From Pseudooceanicola atlanticus (GTDB lineage Bacteria; Pseudomonadota; Alphaproteobacteria; Rhodobacterales; Rhodobacteraceae), in assembly GCF_000768315.1 (NCBI RefSeq), contig NZ_AQQX01000002.1:434001-498000 (forward strand): DNA of 64,000 nucleotides, read 5' to 3'. Of this stretch, positions 18,363-25,835 are shown piece by piece (within the stretch, counting starts at the first letter, position 1; each line of letters begins with the position of its first letter). Position numbers and translations under genes: made by a program. The notes under the pieces were generated by a model. That model searched no databases. It was given only the letters and a program-made list of their open reading frames with translations, and was not told the origin of the DNA.

Positions 18363-19109
18363 CTAGCCCAGCACGCCACCATCGCTGTCGTCGCCCGCTT
18401 CTTCCAGCAGTCGTTCGAGGTCAGGGATGATGACGTGGCGCTTGCCCTCCAGCACGATAACGCCGTCCTTTTTCAGGGCAGACACCTGGCGGCTGACCGT
18501 TTCCAGCGTCAGGCCCAGGTAATCGGCCATCGCCTCACGGGTCAGGGGCAGGTCGAAGGACAGCTCTCCGCTTGCGTTGCTCATGTGCAGCGTCGCGTTG
18601 CGGCGCGCGATGATGGCCAGCAGAGAGGCGATCTTCTCCCGCGCGGTCTTGCGGCCCAGCACCAGCATCCATTCGCGGGCGGCGTCCAGTTCGTCCAGCG
18701 TCATCTGCAACAGCCGCTGCGCGATATGCGGGGTCGTCTCCATCATCTGTTCGAACGGCTTCTTGCGGAAACAGCACATGACCAGATCGGTGGTGGCCAC
18801 CACGTCATAGGCCGCGCCGTTGCGCCCCGGACGGCCGACGAAATCCGACGGCAGCAGCAGCCCGACCATCTGGGTCCGACCGTCTTCCATCGTCTGGGTC
18901 AGCGTGGCGATGCCCGACACGACGGAGCCGACGAAATCCATCCGGTCACCGGACCAGATGATGTGCTGGCCTGCTTCGAAGGATCGGTAATACTTGATCT
19001 CTTCCAGCAGCTCCAACTCGTCGGAATCACATCGGGCACAGACCGCCCGGTGACGGATCGGGCAGGCCTCGCAATCGTGATGACTGACAGGATTTTCCTT
19101 AAGCAACAT
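18363..19109 (-). CDS. fnrL: Oxygen-responsive regulator FnrL
   Basis: 248-residue Crp/Fnr-family activator. The iron-sulfur cysteines are C13, C16 and C24 or C27 (DCEACPIRHRAVCARC), plus a central C112/C113. A cAMP-type beta-barrel, a dimer helix and a helix-turn-helix follow, with recognition helix LTLETVSRQVSALKK (E..SR contacts the TTGAT half-site). The start was set at ATG 19109, which gives the usual FnrL length. A longer frame from TTG 19139 would begin inside the FnrL box and is unlikely. The box 17 nt upstream of this ATG suggests autoregulation. Confidence 0.95.
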   Translation of the reverse strand: MLLKENPVSHHDCEACPIRHRAVCARCDSDELELLEEIKYYRSFEAGQHIIWSGDRMDFVGSVVSGIATLTQTMEDGRTQMVGLLLPSDFVGRPGRNGAAYDVVATTDLVMCCFRKKPFEQMMETTPHIAQRLLQMTLDELDAAREWMLVLGRKTAREKIASLLAIIARRNATLHMSNASGELSFDLPLTREAMADYLGLTLETVSRQVSALKKDGVIVLEGKRHVIIPDLERLLEEAGDDSDGGVLG

Positions 19110-19125
19110 GGGCAACTTCGCGCGA

Positions 19126-19139
19126 TTGATCTGGGTCAA
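19126..19139 (+). promoter_or_regulatory. FnrL box between fnrL and hemN
   Basis: TTGATCTGGGTCAA matches 9 of 10 half-site bases. Its centre is 42 bp upstream of the hemN ATG (19175). It lies only 17 nt upstream of the fnrL ATG, a position where bound FnrL would more likely repress than activate fnrL. Confidence 0.88.
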
Positions 19140-19174
19140 AGATATGAATTGACCGTTCCTTTAACGCTACGCTC

Positions 19175-20530
19175 ATGGTCAGCAAAACGCAACTTGAGCG
19201 GCTGGGACTGTTTGACGCGAAAGTGCCACGGTACACCAGCTATCCCACGGCCCCGCATTTCGGCGATGCGGTTGGCCCGGAACGGTTTTCGCAGTGGATC
19301 CAGGCGATCCCCGACGGAAGCGAAATCTCACTCTATGTCCACGTGCCATTCTGCCGGCGCCTGTGCTGGTTCTGCGCCTGCCGCACCCAGGGCACGCAAA
19401 GCGAACGCCCCGTGGCCGCCTATCTCGAGGTGCTGAAGGCCGAACTGGCCCTGCTGCGCGATACGCTGCCCGCCGGGGTCCGCCTGTCGCGTCTGCATTG
19501 GGGGGGCGGCACGCCCACCCTGCTGACCCCCACGATGATGGAGGAACTGGCCGGCGCCATCGCCGATCTCGCTCCCTTCGCCGATGGCTACGAGTTCTCG
19601 GTCGAGATCGACCCGAACGAGATCGACGCCGCCCGCCTTGCCGTCCTGGCGCGGGCCGGGATGAACCGCGCCTCCATCGGGGTGCAGGATTTCGATCCCG
19701 ACATCCAGTCCTGCATCGGCCGCCTGCAAAGCTACGAGATCACCCGCGACGCCGTCGTCGCGATTCGCGAGGCCGGGGTGCACAGCCTGAACGCCGACAT
19801 CCTGTTCGGCCTGCCGCACCAGACGACCGCCCGGATCACCGATTCCGTGCAGAAGCTGCTGTCGCTGTCACCCGATCGTGTCGCGCTTTACGGCTACGCC
19901 CACGTGCCATGGATGGCGCGGCGGCAATCCATGCTGCCCTCGGACGCGCTGCCCACCCCGTCGGAACGGCTCGACCTGTTCGACACGGCGCGCAACCTCT
20001 TTGCCTGGGATGGCTATGCCGAGATCGGGATCGACCATTTCGCGCTGCCCTCCGACGGGCTGGCCACCGCACAGAGCGCGGGCCGCCTGCGGCGGAACTT
20101 CCAGGGCTATACCGACGACCAGGCCGATGTGCTGATCGGGGTCGGGGCCTCGTCGATCTCGCGATTCCCGCAGGGCTATGCCCAGAACGCGCCCGCAACC
20201 TCGGCCCATGTGGCCGCGATCCGTGACGACCGGTTCTCGACCACACGGGGCCATGCCTTTGCCGGCGAAGACCGCCTCCGCGCCCGTATCATCGAGGCGC
20301 TGATGTGCGATTTCGCCGTCTCCAGCGCAGAGCTGCAGCGCGATTTCGGCGTCGCCCCCGCCCATGCACGGCGCATGTTCGACGCGATGAATGCCCGGTT
20401 CGAAAACATCCTGACTGTCAACGATGACGGGCTGGCGATCCCTGCCCCGGCACGCCCCCTGACCCGGCTGGTGGCGCGCGCCTTCGACGCCTACGACATG
20501 ACCGGCGCCCGGCATTCTTCGGCGATCTGA
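19175..20530 (+). CDS. hemN: Oxygen-independent coproporphyrinogen III oxidase HemN
   Basis: 451-residue radical-SAM enzyme that converts coproporphyrinogen III to protoporphyrinogen IX without oxygen in haem synthesis. The 4Fe-4S motif CxxxCxxC is C60-RRL-C64-WF-C67, followed by AC. YTSYPTAPHF near the N-terminus and the SAM-binding GGGTPTLL are diagnostic of true HemN rather than HemW. No Shine-Dalgarno is visible before ATG 19175, and the FnrL box spacing suggests a leaderless or nearly leaderless message. A short GGGCG/CGCCC hairpin follows the stop. Confidence 0.95.
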   Translation: MVSKTQLERLGLFDAKVPRYTSYPTAPHFGDAVGPERFSQWIQAIPDGSEISLYVHVPFCRRLCWFCACRTQGTQSERPVAAYLEVLKAELALLRDTLPAGVRLSRLHWGGGTPTLLTPTMMEELAGAIADLAPFADGYEFSVEIDPNEIDAARLAVLARAGMNRASIGVQDFDPDIQSCIGRLQSYEITRDAVVAIREAGVHSLNADILFGLPHQTTARITDSVQKLLSLSPDRVALYGYAHVPWMARRQSMLPSDALPTPSERLDLFDTARNLFAWDGYAEIGIDHFALPSDGLATAQSAGRLRRNFQGYTDDQADVLIGVGASSISRFPQGYAQNAPATSAHVAAIRDDRFSTTRGHAFAGEDRLRARIIEALMCDFAVSSAELQRDFGVAPAHARRMFDAMNARFENILTVNDDGLAIPAPARPLTRLVARAFDAYDMTGARHSSAI

Positions 20531-20570
20531 GGGCGTTTTCGCCCTTGTGACCGCCCGGCGCCACCCCCAT

Positions 20571-20594
20571 CCTGCCGCTCATTGCAGCGGCAGG
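20571..20594 (+). promoter_or_regulatory. Hairpin overlapping the PhzF ribosome-binding site
   Basis: A 9-bp perfect stem (20571-20579 with 20586-20594), loop CATTGC. The 3' arm ends within CAGGAG, the presumed Shine-Dalgarno of the gene starting at 20602, and is followed by TTTT. It could hide the ribosome-binding site or act as a weak terminator after hemN. Confidence 0.5.
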
Positions 20595-20601
20595 AGTTTT
20601 C

Positions 20602-21426
20602 ATGGCCACCTATCCCTTTTCCCAACTCGACGTCTTTTCCGGCACACCCCTGATGGGCAACCCCCTGGCCGTGGTGCACCAAGCCGATTCCATCCCGGCC
20701 GATCAGATGCCCCGCTTCGCCAACTGGACCAACCTGTCCGAAACGACCTTCCTGCTGCGACCCGAGGCGGCAGAAGCCGATTACAGCCTGCGCATCTTCA
20801 CCCCCAAGCGGCAGCTGCCCTTTGCCGGCCATCCCACGCTCGGCTCCTGCCAGGCCTGGCTGCTGGCCGGTGGTCAGCCGAAATCCGAAACGATCATGCA
20901 GGAATGCGGCGTCGGGCTGGTCCCGATCCGGCGCGACGGCACCCGCCTGGCCTTCCGCGCGCCGCCGCTGATGCGCTCCGGCCCGGCCGAGGAGGAGATC
21001 CACAACCTCCTGCCCGGGGCGTTCGGCATCGACGCCACCGCGATCGAAGCGGTGGAATGGATCGATAACGGCCCCGGCTGGTGCGGCGTTCTGCTGCGCG
21101 ATGTCGAAACCCTGCGTGCGGCCAAACCCGATTACAGCCTCTTTCCCGGTCATGGCTTCGGCCTCGTCGCGCCCGCCGAAAGCGGCGCGGGCTACGATTT
21201 CGAACTGCGCGCCTTCACAATGGGCTACGAGGATCCGGTGACCGGATCGCTGAATGCCTCGGTCGCGCAATGGCTGATCGGCGCCGGGATCGCGCCGCCC
21301 GACTACATCGCAGCCCAGGGGCTCGAACTGGGGCGCAACGGTCGGGTCCATATCACCAGCGAGGGCCAAGAGGTCTGGGTCGGCGGAGAGGTCACCGGCT
21401 GCATCTCTGGCACGCTCACGCTCTGA
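20602..21426 (+). CDS. PhzF-family isomerase/epimerase-like protein
   Basis: 274 residues with the diaminopimelate-epimerase-like double fold of the PhzF/YddE family. Diagnostic segments are QLDVFSGTPLMGNPLAVV at the start, NLSETTFLL (catalytic Glu at about residue 47) and PFAGHPTLGS near residue 74. Members isomerise trans-2,3-dihydro-3-hydroxyanthranilate in phenazine synthesis, but most bacterial copies, including this isolated one, have no assigned substrate. No phenazine genes are nearby. Confidence 0.88.
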   Translation: MATYPFSQLDVFSGTPLMGNPLAVVHQADSIPADQMPRFANWTNLSETTFLLRPEAAEADYSLRIFTPKRQLPFAGHPTLGSCQAWLLAGGQPKSETIMQECGVGLVPIRRDGTRLAFRAPPLMRSGPAEEEIHNLLPGAFGIDATAIEAVEWIDNGPGWCGVLLRDVETLRAAKPDYSLFPGHGFGLVAPAESGAGYDFELRAFTMGYEDPVTGSLNASVAQWLIGAGIAPPDYIAAQGLELGRNGRVHITSEGQEVWVGGEVTGCISGTLTL

Positions 21427-21443
21427 CGCGGCGGCGCAATCGC

Positions 21444-21527
21444 GCGCCGCCCCCCTGCTTCATCTTGCCCAAAATACTCCGGGGTAGCGCGCAAAGCGCA
21501 GCTTTGGGCGCAAGGGGCAGAGCCCCT
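21444..21527 (+). repeat. 84-bp dispersed repeat, copy 3 (full length)
   Basis: Identical over 84 bases to the minus strand of 13224-13307. It includes the 22-bp core at 21459-21480 and the two trailing hairpins. It lies 17 bp after the PhzF stop, within the 213-bp convergent gap before the amidohydrolase gene. Confidence 0.9.
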
Positions 21528-21639
21528 GCCACGTTTCGAACCTTGGCCACGTCAGGACCGGTGTTCGAAGACCGGGCTCGCCCCACGGGTTCGCCAGAGG
21601 GGCTCTGCCATGAACGGCAAAGCTGGGCCCCTTTCCCAC

Positions 21640-22500
21640 CTATTCGGCCGCGAGCGGCATCTCCGTCTTGCCGATTTCGGTGATCTCGGCCACGACGCGG
21701 GTGATGACATCGCGGAACGCATCGAAATCGGGGCGCGGCAGGATCTGCGCCTCGTGCATGTAAAGCGCGCGGTCGATCTCGATCTGGACGGCATGCTGGC
21801 GGCGCGAGGGGCGACCGTAATGCTGCGTGACAAAAGCCCCGGCAAAGGGCGCGTTGCGGGCCACGATCAATCCGGCCCCGGCCAGGATCGCCTCGATCCG
21901 TTCCACGATTTCCATGCTGGCCGATGACCCGAAGCGATCACCCAGAACCACGTCCGGGCGCCGCGTTCCCGCGCGAACCACGCACTCCACCGCTTCATGC
22001 GGCATCGAATGGCAATCCACCAGGATCGCCTCGCCGAACATCGCATGCGCGGTGTTCAGCTGCGTCTGCAGCGCCTCGTGATAGGGGTGCCACGCATTTT
22101 GCAGGCGGTGACGCGCCTCCGACAACGGTATCTTGCCGCGGTAGATCGCCCGCCCGTTCGACACGACCCGCGGAATCACCCCAAGGCCCGAGGCCACCCG
22201 CGGATTATGCGCCCCGCGCCGCACCCCTTCGACCACCGACGGGTCCAGCTCGTCCGCTGCGCGGTTCAGGTCGACATAGGCACGCGGGGTGGTGGCCGCC
22301 AGCAAGGGCGCGCCAAAGCTCGGCGCGGCGCTGAACAGCTGATCCACGAAAGCATCCTCGGATGACCGAATCGTATGCGGATCGAGGATGGACTTATGCA
22401 GGAAAGCAGGGTCGTAATCCCGCCCGGAATGGGGCGAGGCAAAGACAACGGGCGTTGTCCGGCGGGCTGGAAGGTGGAGCGTATAGGAGGTCATGTTCAT
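21640..22500 (-). CDS. N-formylglutamate amidohydrolase family protein
   Basis: 286 residues. Family motifs are ASPHSGRDY near residue 21 (metal-binding His), the SSEDAFVDQLF segment, RAYVDLNRAADELDP and DCHSMP near 160. The enzyme family (HutG/FGase) releases formate from N-formylglutamate, the last step of one histidine degradation route. No other hut genes are in the window, so the substrate is inferred from family only. ATG 22500 was taken; a second ATG two codons later is possible. Confidence 0.88.
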   Translation of the reverse strand: MNMTSYTLHLPARRTTPVVFASPHSGRDYDPAFLHKSILDPHTIRSSEDAFVDQLFSAAPSFGAPLLAATTPRAYVDLNRAADELDPSVVEGVRRGAHNPRVASGLGVIPRVVSNGRAIYRGKIPLSEARHRLQNAWHPYHEALQTQLNTAHAMFGEAILVDCHSMPHEAVECVVRAGTRRPDVVLGDRFGSSASMEIVERIEAILAGAGLIVARNAPFAGAFVTQHYGRPSRRQHAVQIEIDRALYMHEAQILPRPDFDAFRDVITRVVAEITEIGKTEMPLAAE

Positions 22501-22551
22501 CGCGGTTCCAATTGCTCAAACATAGACCGAAAACTTTCCCTGCCAAAAGGC

Positions 22552-22580
22552 TTGATCCCCCCCGCGACTCCTTTTATAGG
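22552..22580 (+). promoter_or_regulatory. Sigma-70-type promoter of tRNA-Val
   Basis: TTGATC (22552-22557), a 17-bp spacer, then TATAGG (22575-22580). It is positioned about 65 bp upstream of the mature tRNA 5' end, with no other gene start nearby on this strand. Confidence 0.6.
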
Positions 22581-22590
22581 AACGCGAACC

Positions 22591-22610
22591 GGCGCGGGAT
22601 ATCCCGCGCC
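22591..22610 (+). other. 20-bp perfect palindrome in the pre-tRNA leader
   Basis: GGCGCGGGATATCCCGCGCC is a perfect palindrome, followed by CCTTTTG. It falls just after the predicted start of the tRNA transcript and could fold in the 5' leader removed by RNase P, or be a protein-binding site. Confidence 0.6.
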
Positions 22611-22646
22611 CCTTTTGATTGAGGGGCGTTTCTCGCAAGGGTACAT

Positions 22647-22721
22647 GGGCGGTTAGCTCAGCGGTAGAGCACTTCGTTGACATCGAAGGGGTCACAAGTT
22701 CGATCCTTGTACCGCCCACCA
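22647..22721 (+). tRNA. tRNA-Val (anticodon GAC), CCA encoded
   Basis: A full cloverleaf can be drawn: acceptor GGGCGGT with ACCGCCC, D-arm AGCTCAGCGGTAGAGC, anticodon arm CTTCG-TTGACAT-CGAAG with GAC in the middle, T-arm GTTCGATCC in its stem, discriminator A and a genomic CCA at 22719-22721. Confidence 0.96.
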
Positions 22722-22802
22722 TGTTCACCGACCCCCGGCCGCAAGGCCCCGGGTCACAACGCGAATCAGGCGCTCGCCGCGCCGCGAAGAAGGAGAAGGC
22801 CG

Positions 22803-22928
22803 ATGAAGGTTCGTAACTCGCTCCGCTCGCTGAAGCAGCGCCATCGCGATTGTCGCGTCGTGCGCCGCAAAGGCCGCGTCTACGTCATCAACAAGACGCA
22901 GCGCCGGTTCAAAGCCCGCCAGGGCTGA
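22803..22928 (+). CDS. rpmJ: 50S ribosomal protein L36
   Basis: 41-residue basic protein of the large ribosomal subunit. Sequence begins [20 protein letters not shown] and ends in [10 protein letters not shown], the longer L36 form lacking the full CxxC-C-H zinc ribbon. AAGGAGAAG lies about 6 nt upstream of ATG 22803. An in-frame upstream extension covers the tRNA and is rejected. It lies 81 bp after tRNA-Val and may be cotranscribed with it; its own terminator follows. Confidence 0.95.
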   Translation: MKVRNSLRSLKQRHRDCRVVRRKGRVYVINKTQRRFKARQG

Positions 22929-22952
22929 GAACACTGCTCAGCAGCATGATGA

Positions 22953-22978
22953 AAGCCGCTCCTTCGGGGCGGTTTTTG
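22953..22978 (+). terminator. Intrinsic terminator of rpmJ
   Basis: A 10-bp stem with two G-T pairs closed by a stable TTCG tetraloop (22963-22966), then TTTTTGTT. It begins 24 bp after the rpmJ stop. Confidence 0.88.
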
Positions 22979-23066
22979 TTATTTCCGGATCGTGGATAGC
23001 ACACCATCCGGCATCGCGATGCCCGGCGCCGATCCGCCCCGGGCCGCCGCCCCCGTAAAGATTCCC

Positions 23067-23095
23067 GCGCTTGTCTTGCTGGCCGAGACAAGCGC
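23067..23095. promoter_or_regulatory. 10-bp inverted repeat upstream of tctC
   Basis: GCGCTTGTCT (23067-23076) and its perfect complement AGACAAGCGC (23086-23095), spaced by 9 bp, lie 67 bp before the tctC ATG. It could be an operator or an mRNA hairpin; no T-run follows, so it is not a classical terminator. Confidence 0.5.
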
Positions 23096-23161
23096 CCGGA
23101 CCCCGCGTTGACAGGTTCCGGACCCTCCGAACATCGTCGAAAGACAACGGAGGAGGAAGAA

Positions 23162-24124
23162 ATGAAACGACTTTTCGCAACAGCCCTGTCCGCGCTGGCC
23201 CTGCTGGCCGCGCCTGTCTCGGCGGATGAGTATCCTGACGGTCCGATCACCATGATCGTCGGCTATTCCGCCGGCGGCACCAGCGACACCGCCACCCGCA
23301 TCGTCGCCGAGGCCCTGTCGGAGGAGCTGGGCCAGCCTGTCGTGGTGGAAAATCGCCCCGGTGCGGCAACGACCGTGGCCAGCAATTACGTCAAGAACCA
23401 GGAGGCCGACGGCTACACCCTCTATGCCGCTGCCGTATCCATCGCGCTGAACCCCTACCTGCAGCCCTCGGTCGATTATTCGCTCGACGATTTCACAGCG
23501 CTGTCGGGCCTCGCCGACGTGCCCTTCGTGCTGCACGTGAACAAGGATCTGGGCGTGTCGGACATGGACGGCCTGATCGAGCTGATCAAGTCCAAGCCCG
23601 GCGAGATCGCCATCGGCACCTCGGGCGCCGGGGCGATCAATCACCTGATCGCGGAATACTGGAAGGATGCGCTCGGCCTCGATGCGATCATCATCCACTA
23701 CCAGGGCGACGCGCCCGCGCGGCAGGACCTGATGGCGGGCAATATCCAGATGTCCTTCACCGCGGTGACCGCCGCCGAACCGCTGGTCACGGCCGGCAAG
23801 ACGGTGGGCATCGCCGTCACCTCGGGTGAGCGGCTCGAGTCGCTGCCCGACCTGCCGACGGTTGCGGAATCCGCCGGGCTCGACGGGTTTTCGGCGACCT
23901 ACTGGATGGCAATGATGGCCCCCGCCGGCCTGCCTGACGCCGTGCGCGCCCGGCTGGAGGAGGCACTGTCTGCCCTGGCCGAGGACGACGCCCTGACCCA
24001 GGCGATGAAGGAGCGCGGGCTGGTGAAGACCATGACCGACGCCGCCGCCGTCGAGGCCCGCCTCGCCAAAGAGGAAGAGGTCTACGGCACCCTGATCGAA
24101 GAGGTCGGCATCACCGCCAATTGA
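23162..24124 (+). CDS. tctC: Tripartite tricarboxylate transporter substrate-binding protein (Bug/TctC family)
   Basis: 320 residues. The signal peptide is 1-20 (MKRLFATALSALALLAAPVSA). Bug-family marks include YPDGPITMIVGYSAGGTSD, VVENRPGAATTVASNYV, and the IGTSGAGAINHL pocket segment. The protein captures an organic acid in the periplasm for the TctA/TctB permease encoded on the opposite strand from 27.8 to 25.8 kb. The start is ATG 23162, after GGAGGAGGAAG. It is convergent with the rest of the locus and has its own terminator, so binding protein and permease are transcribed separately. Confidence 0.92.
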   Translation: MKRLFATALSALALLAAPVSADEYPDGPITMIVGYSAGGTSDTATRIVAEALSEELGQPVVVENRPGAATTVASNYVKNQEADGYTLYAAAVSIALNPYLQPSVDYSLDDFTALSGLADVPFVLHVNKDLGVSDMDGLIELIKSKPGEIAIGTSGAGAINHLIAEYWKDALGLDAIIIHYQGDAPARQDLMAGNIQMSFTAVTAAEPLVTAGKTVGIAVTSGERLESLPDLPTVAESAGLDGFSATYWMAMMAPAGLPDAVRARLEEALSALAEDDALTQAMKERGLVKTMTDAAAVEARLAKEEEVYGTLIEEVGITAN

Positions 24125-24160
24125 GGCCCCGCCGGGTCCTTCGCGACGCGGCCCCAGCTG

Positions 24161-24195
24161 CCCCGGCCGGCCCTGCCGTGCCGGGGTTCGTTTTT
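24161..24195 (+). terminator. Intrinsic terminator of tctC
   Basis: CCCCGGC (24161-24167) pairs with GCCGGGG (24180-24186) across a 12-nt loop, followed by TTCGTTTTT. Confidence 0.65.
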
Positions 24196-24240
24196 CGGCC
24201 CGCGCTGATCGTTCGGCCAAACGCCAAGGCAGGCGTCCGC

Positions 24241-25734
24241 TCAGAACCGGAATATCCGCCCCTCATCCGTCGTTTTGATCCGGCCCGAGCGTCCCACGAT
24301 CTCGACCGCGCCATCGGTCAGGGCCCGGATCGCGACGCTTTCCGTTGCCGGGACCAGACCCAGCGTCCGCTTCCCGTCCGGCGTGCGCGCCACGATCACC
24401 CCGCGCAGCGGCCGCAGGTCGCGCCCGTAATGCACCGTCCAGCTTTCGACCGTCACCGGACCGGCATAGCGTTCGTCCAGCGCGGGCACCGGTCCCCGCG
24501 CCGCATCGGCCCGGTCCTGCACGTCGTAATCCTGCGGAAATCGCACCCCGTCCAGCGGCGCACCGGAAAGAAGGATCGCGTGGTTCGTCGTGACGATACC
24601 GCCATTGCCATAGGCCAGCCCCTTGTCCGGGGTCCCGCGCAGCAGCGCCACCATGCAGACGATGGCATGGCCCATGTAATTCGCCACCGGCGCCCCGCCA
24701 AAGGTCAGGCCGCCGAAAACCGTCACAGGCCTGTCCGCGGGCCAGCCGAGGATGCGGCGGGCCATCTTGGGCACGCAGGGGAAGCAGGAATACAACTCCG
24801 CATGGGTCAGGTCGCCGACCTCGAGCCCGTTGAAATCCAGCGTGGCCTTCAGCACGGCCTCCATGGACGGCGACCGGTCGTAACTGGCCCGGTCGAGGAA
24901 TTCCGCAGGCTCCTTCGCCGCCGCACCATAGCCCACATGGACCACCCGGTAATCGGCGACACCGCGCCGCCGCGCCTCGGCGAGGGAGGTGACGATGAAC
25001 CCCGCCCCCTGGTTGACCGAGGCATTGGCGACCATCAGCTTGGTGTAGGGATGCGCGATCGGGCGGTTTTCCGGGCCGGGGGTTATGACCTCCTCTGCCG
25101 TGGCGCCCTTGCGGATCCAGGCGCCCTCGGTCTCCGCGGCGACCTGCGCCATGCGGGACCAGATCGCGCCGGTTTCGGCCTGCCCCTCGCCGAGGCTCTG
25201 ACCCCATGCCGCGCGGGTCGCGTTTTCGTAGATCGGGTAAAGGTCCACCGGCGCCGTCAGGCCGAAGGACGCGCGATAGGGGTTGCCCTTGCGCTTGGGC
25301 GCGCCGCGCAGGATGTCCCCGGGCCGCATCCCCGCCGCCCCGTCCTTGGCGCGTTGTGCGGCGGTGCGCAGCGCCTCGCCCCCGGCAATCGCAATGATCC
25401 GTGCTTCGCCCGCGCCGATCCGGTTGGCGGCGTCGTTCAACAGCCGCACCGGGCTGTCGCCATGGGGCATCTCGGTCGTCTCGACACTGGCCTCGGTCGC
25501 GCCGATGCGTTCGGCCAGGTCGGCGGCAAGGGTTGTGAGTTCGGGGCAGGACAACTGATCGACCGTGGCCAGGTGGTCGAGGTCGGGCAGCCAGCTGCCC
25601 CCGGCATCGGTCTCCGCCCGCTTGAGCGCGGCCTCCATCAGGCCAAGCGCGTCCAGTCCGTCGCGCCAATCCTCGGGCCGGTCGTTGATCTGGCCGATAC
25701 CGACGATGACGGGCTGGCGTTCAGGGTCGGTCAT
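24241..25734 (-). CDS. Thiolase-fold acetyl-CoA acetyltransferase-like protein
   Basis: 497 residues of the thiolase superfamily. It has an N-terminal thiolase half (VIVGIGQIN, IAIAGGEALRT), a long insertion, NASVNQGAGFIVTS, AELYSCFPC and GGLTFGGAPVANYMGHA, plus a C-terminal beta-rich extension (about 420-497) like the TypeI additional domain of this subgroup. Where active thiolases carry the nucleophilic Cys (CxSG), this protein reads HGDSPVRLL, so the usual acyl-enzyme cysteine seems absent. It may be a non-thiolytic acyl-CoA binding or condensing homologue. The start at 25734 has GGAG upstream. It is last in the minus-strand TctAB operon. Confidence 0.75.
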   Translation of the reverse strand: MTDPERQPVIVGIGQINDRPEDWRDGLDALGLMEAALKRAETDAGGSWLPDLDHLATVDQLSCPELTTLAADLAERIGATEASVETTEMPHGDSPVRLLNDAANRIGAGEARIIAIAGGEALRTAAQRAKDGAAGMRPGDILRGAPKRKGNPYRASFGLTAPVDLYPIYENATRAAWGQSLGEGQAETGAIWSRMAQVAAETEGAWIRKGATAEEVITPGPENRPIAHPYTKLMVANASVNQGAGFIVTSLAEARRRGVADYRVVHVGYGAAAKEPAEFLDRASYDRSPSMEAVLKATLDFNGLEVGDLTHAELYSCFPCVPKMARRILGWPADRPVTVFGGLTFGGAPVANYMGHAIVCMVALLRGTPDKGLAYGNGGIVTTNHAILLSGAPLDGVRFPQDYDVQDRADAARGPVPALDERYAGPVTVESWTVHYGRDLRPLRGVIVARTPDGKRTLGLVPATESVAIRALTDGAVEIVGRSGRIKTTDEGRIFRF

Positions 25735-25835
25735 GTGGCGTGTCTCCGGCGGAAGGTGGGTCGGGCCGGCGGACGCCAGCATCGCACCAAGTTCCTACGA
25801 TCAAAGGCGGAAAAGCAAGCACCACGTGCCACCCC

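Noticed and set aside
19110-19139. Upstream TTG start for fnrL giving 258 residues
   Set aside because: It would start within the FnrL box; ATG 19109 gives the normal family length.
22677-22802. N-terminal extension of rpmJ
   Set aside because: The extension is read from the tRNA-Val gene and its flank; ribosomal L36 begins at 22803 with a good ribosome-binding site.
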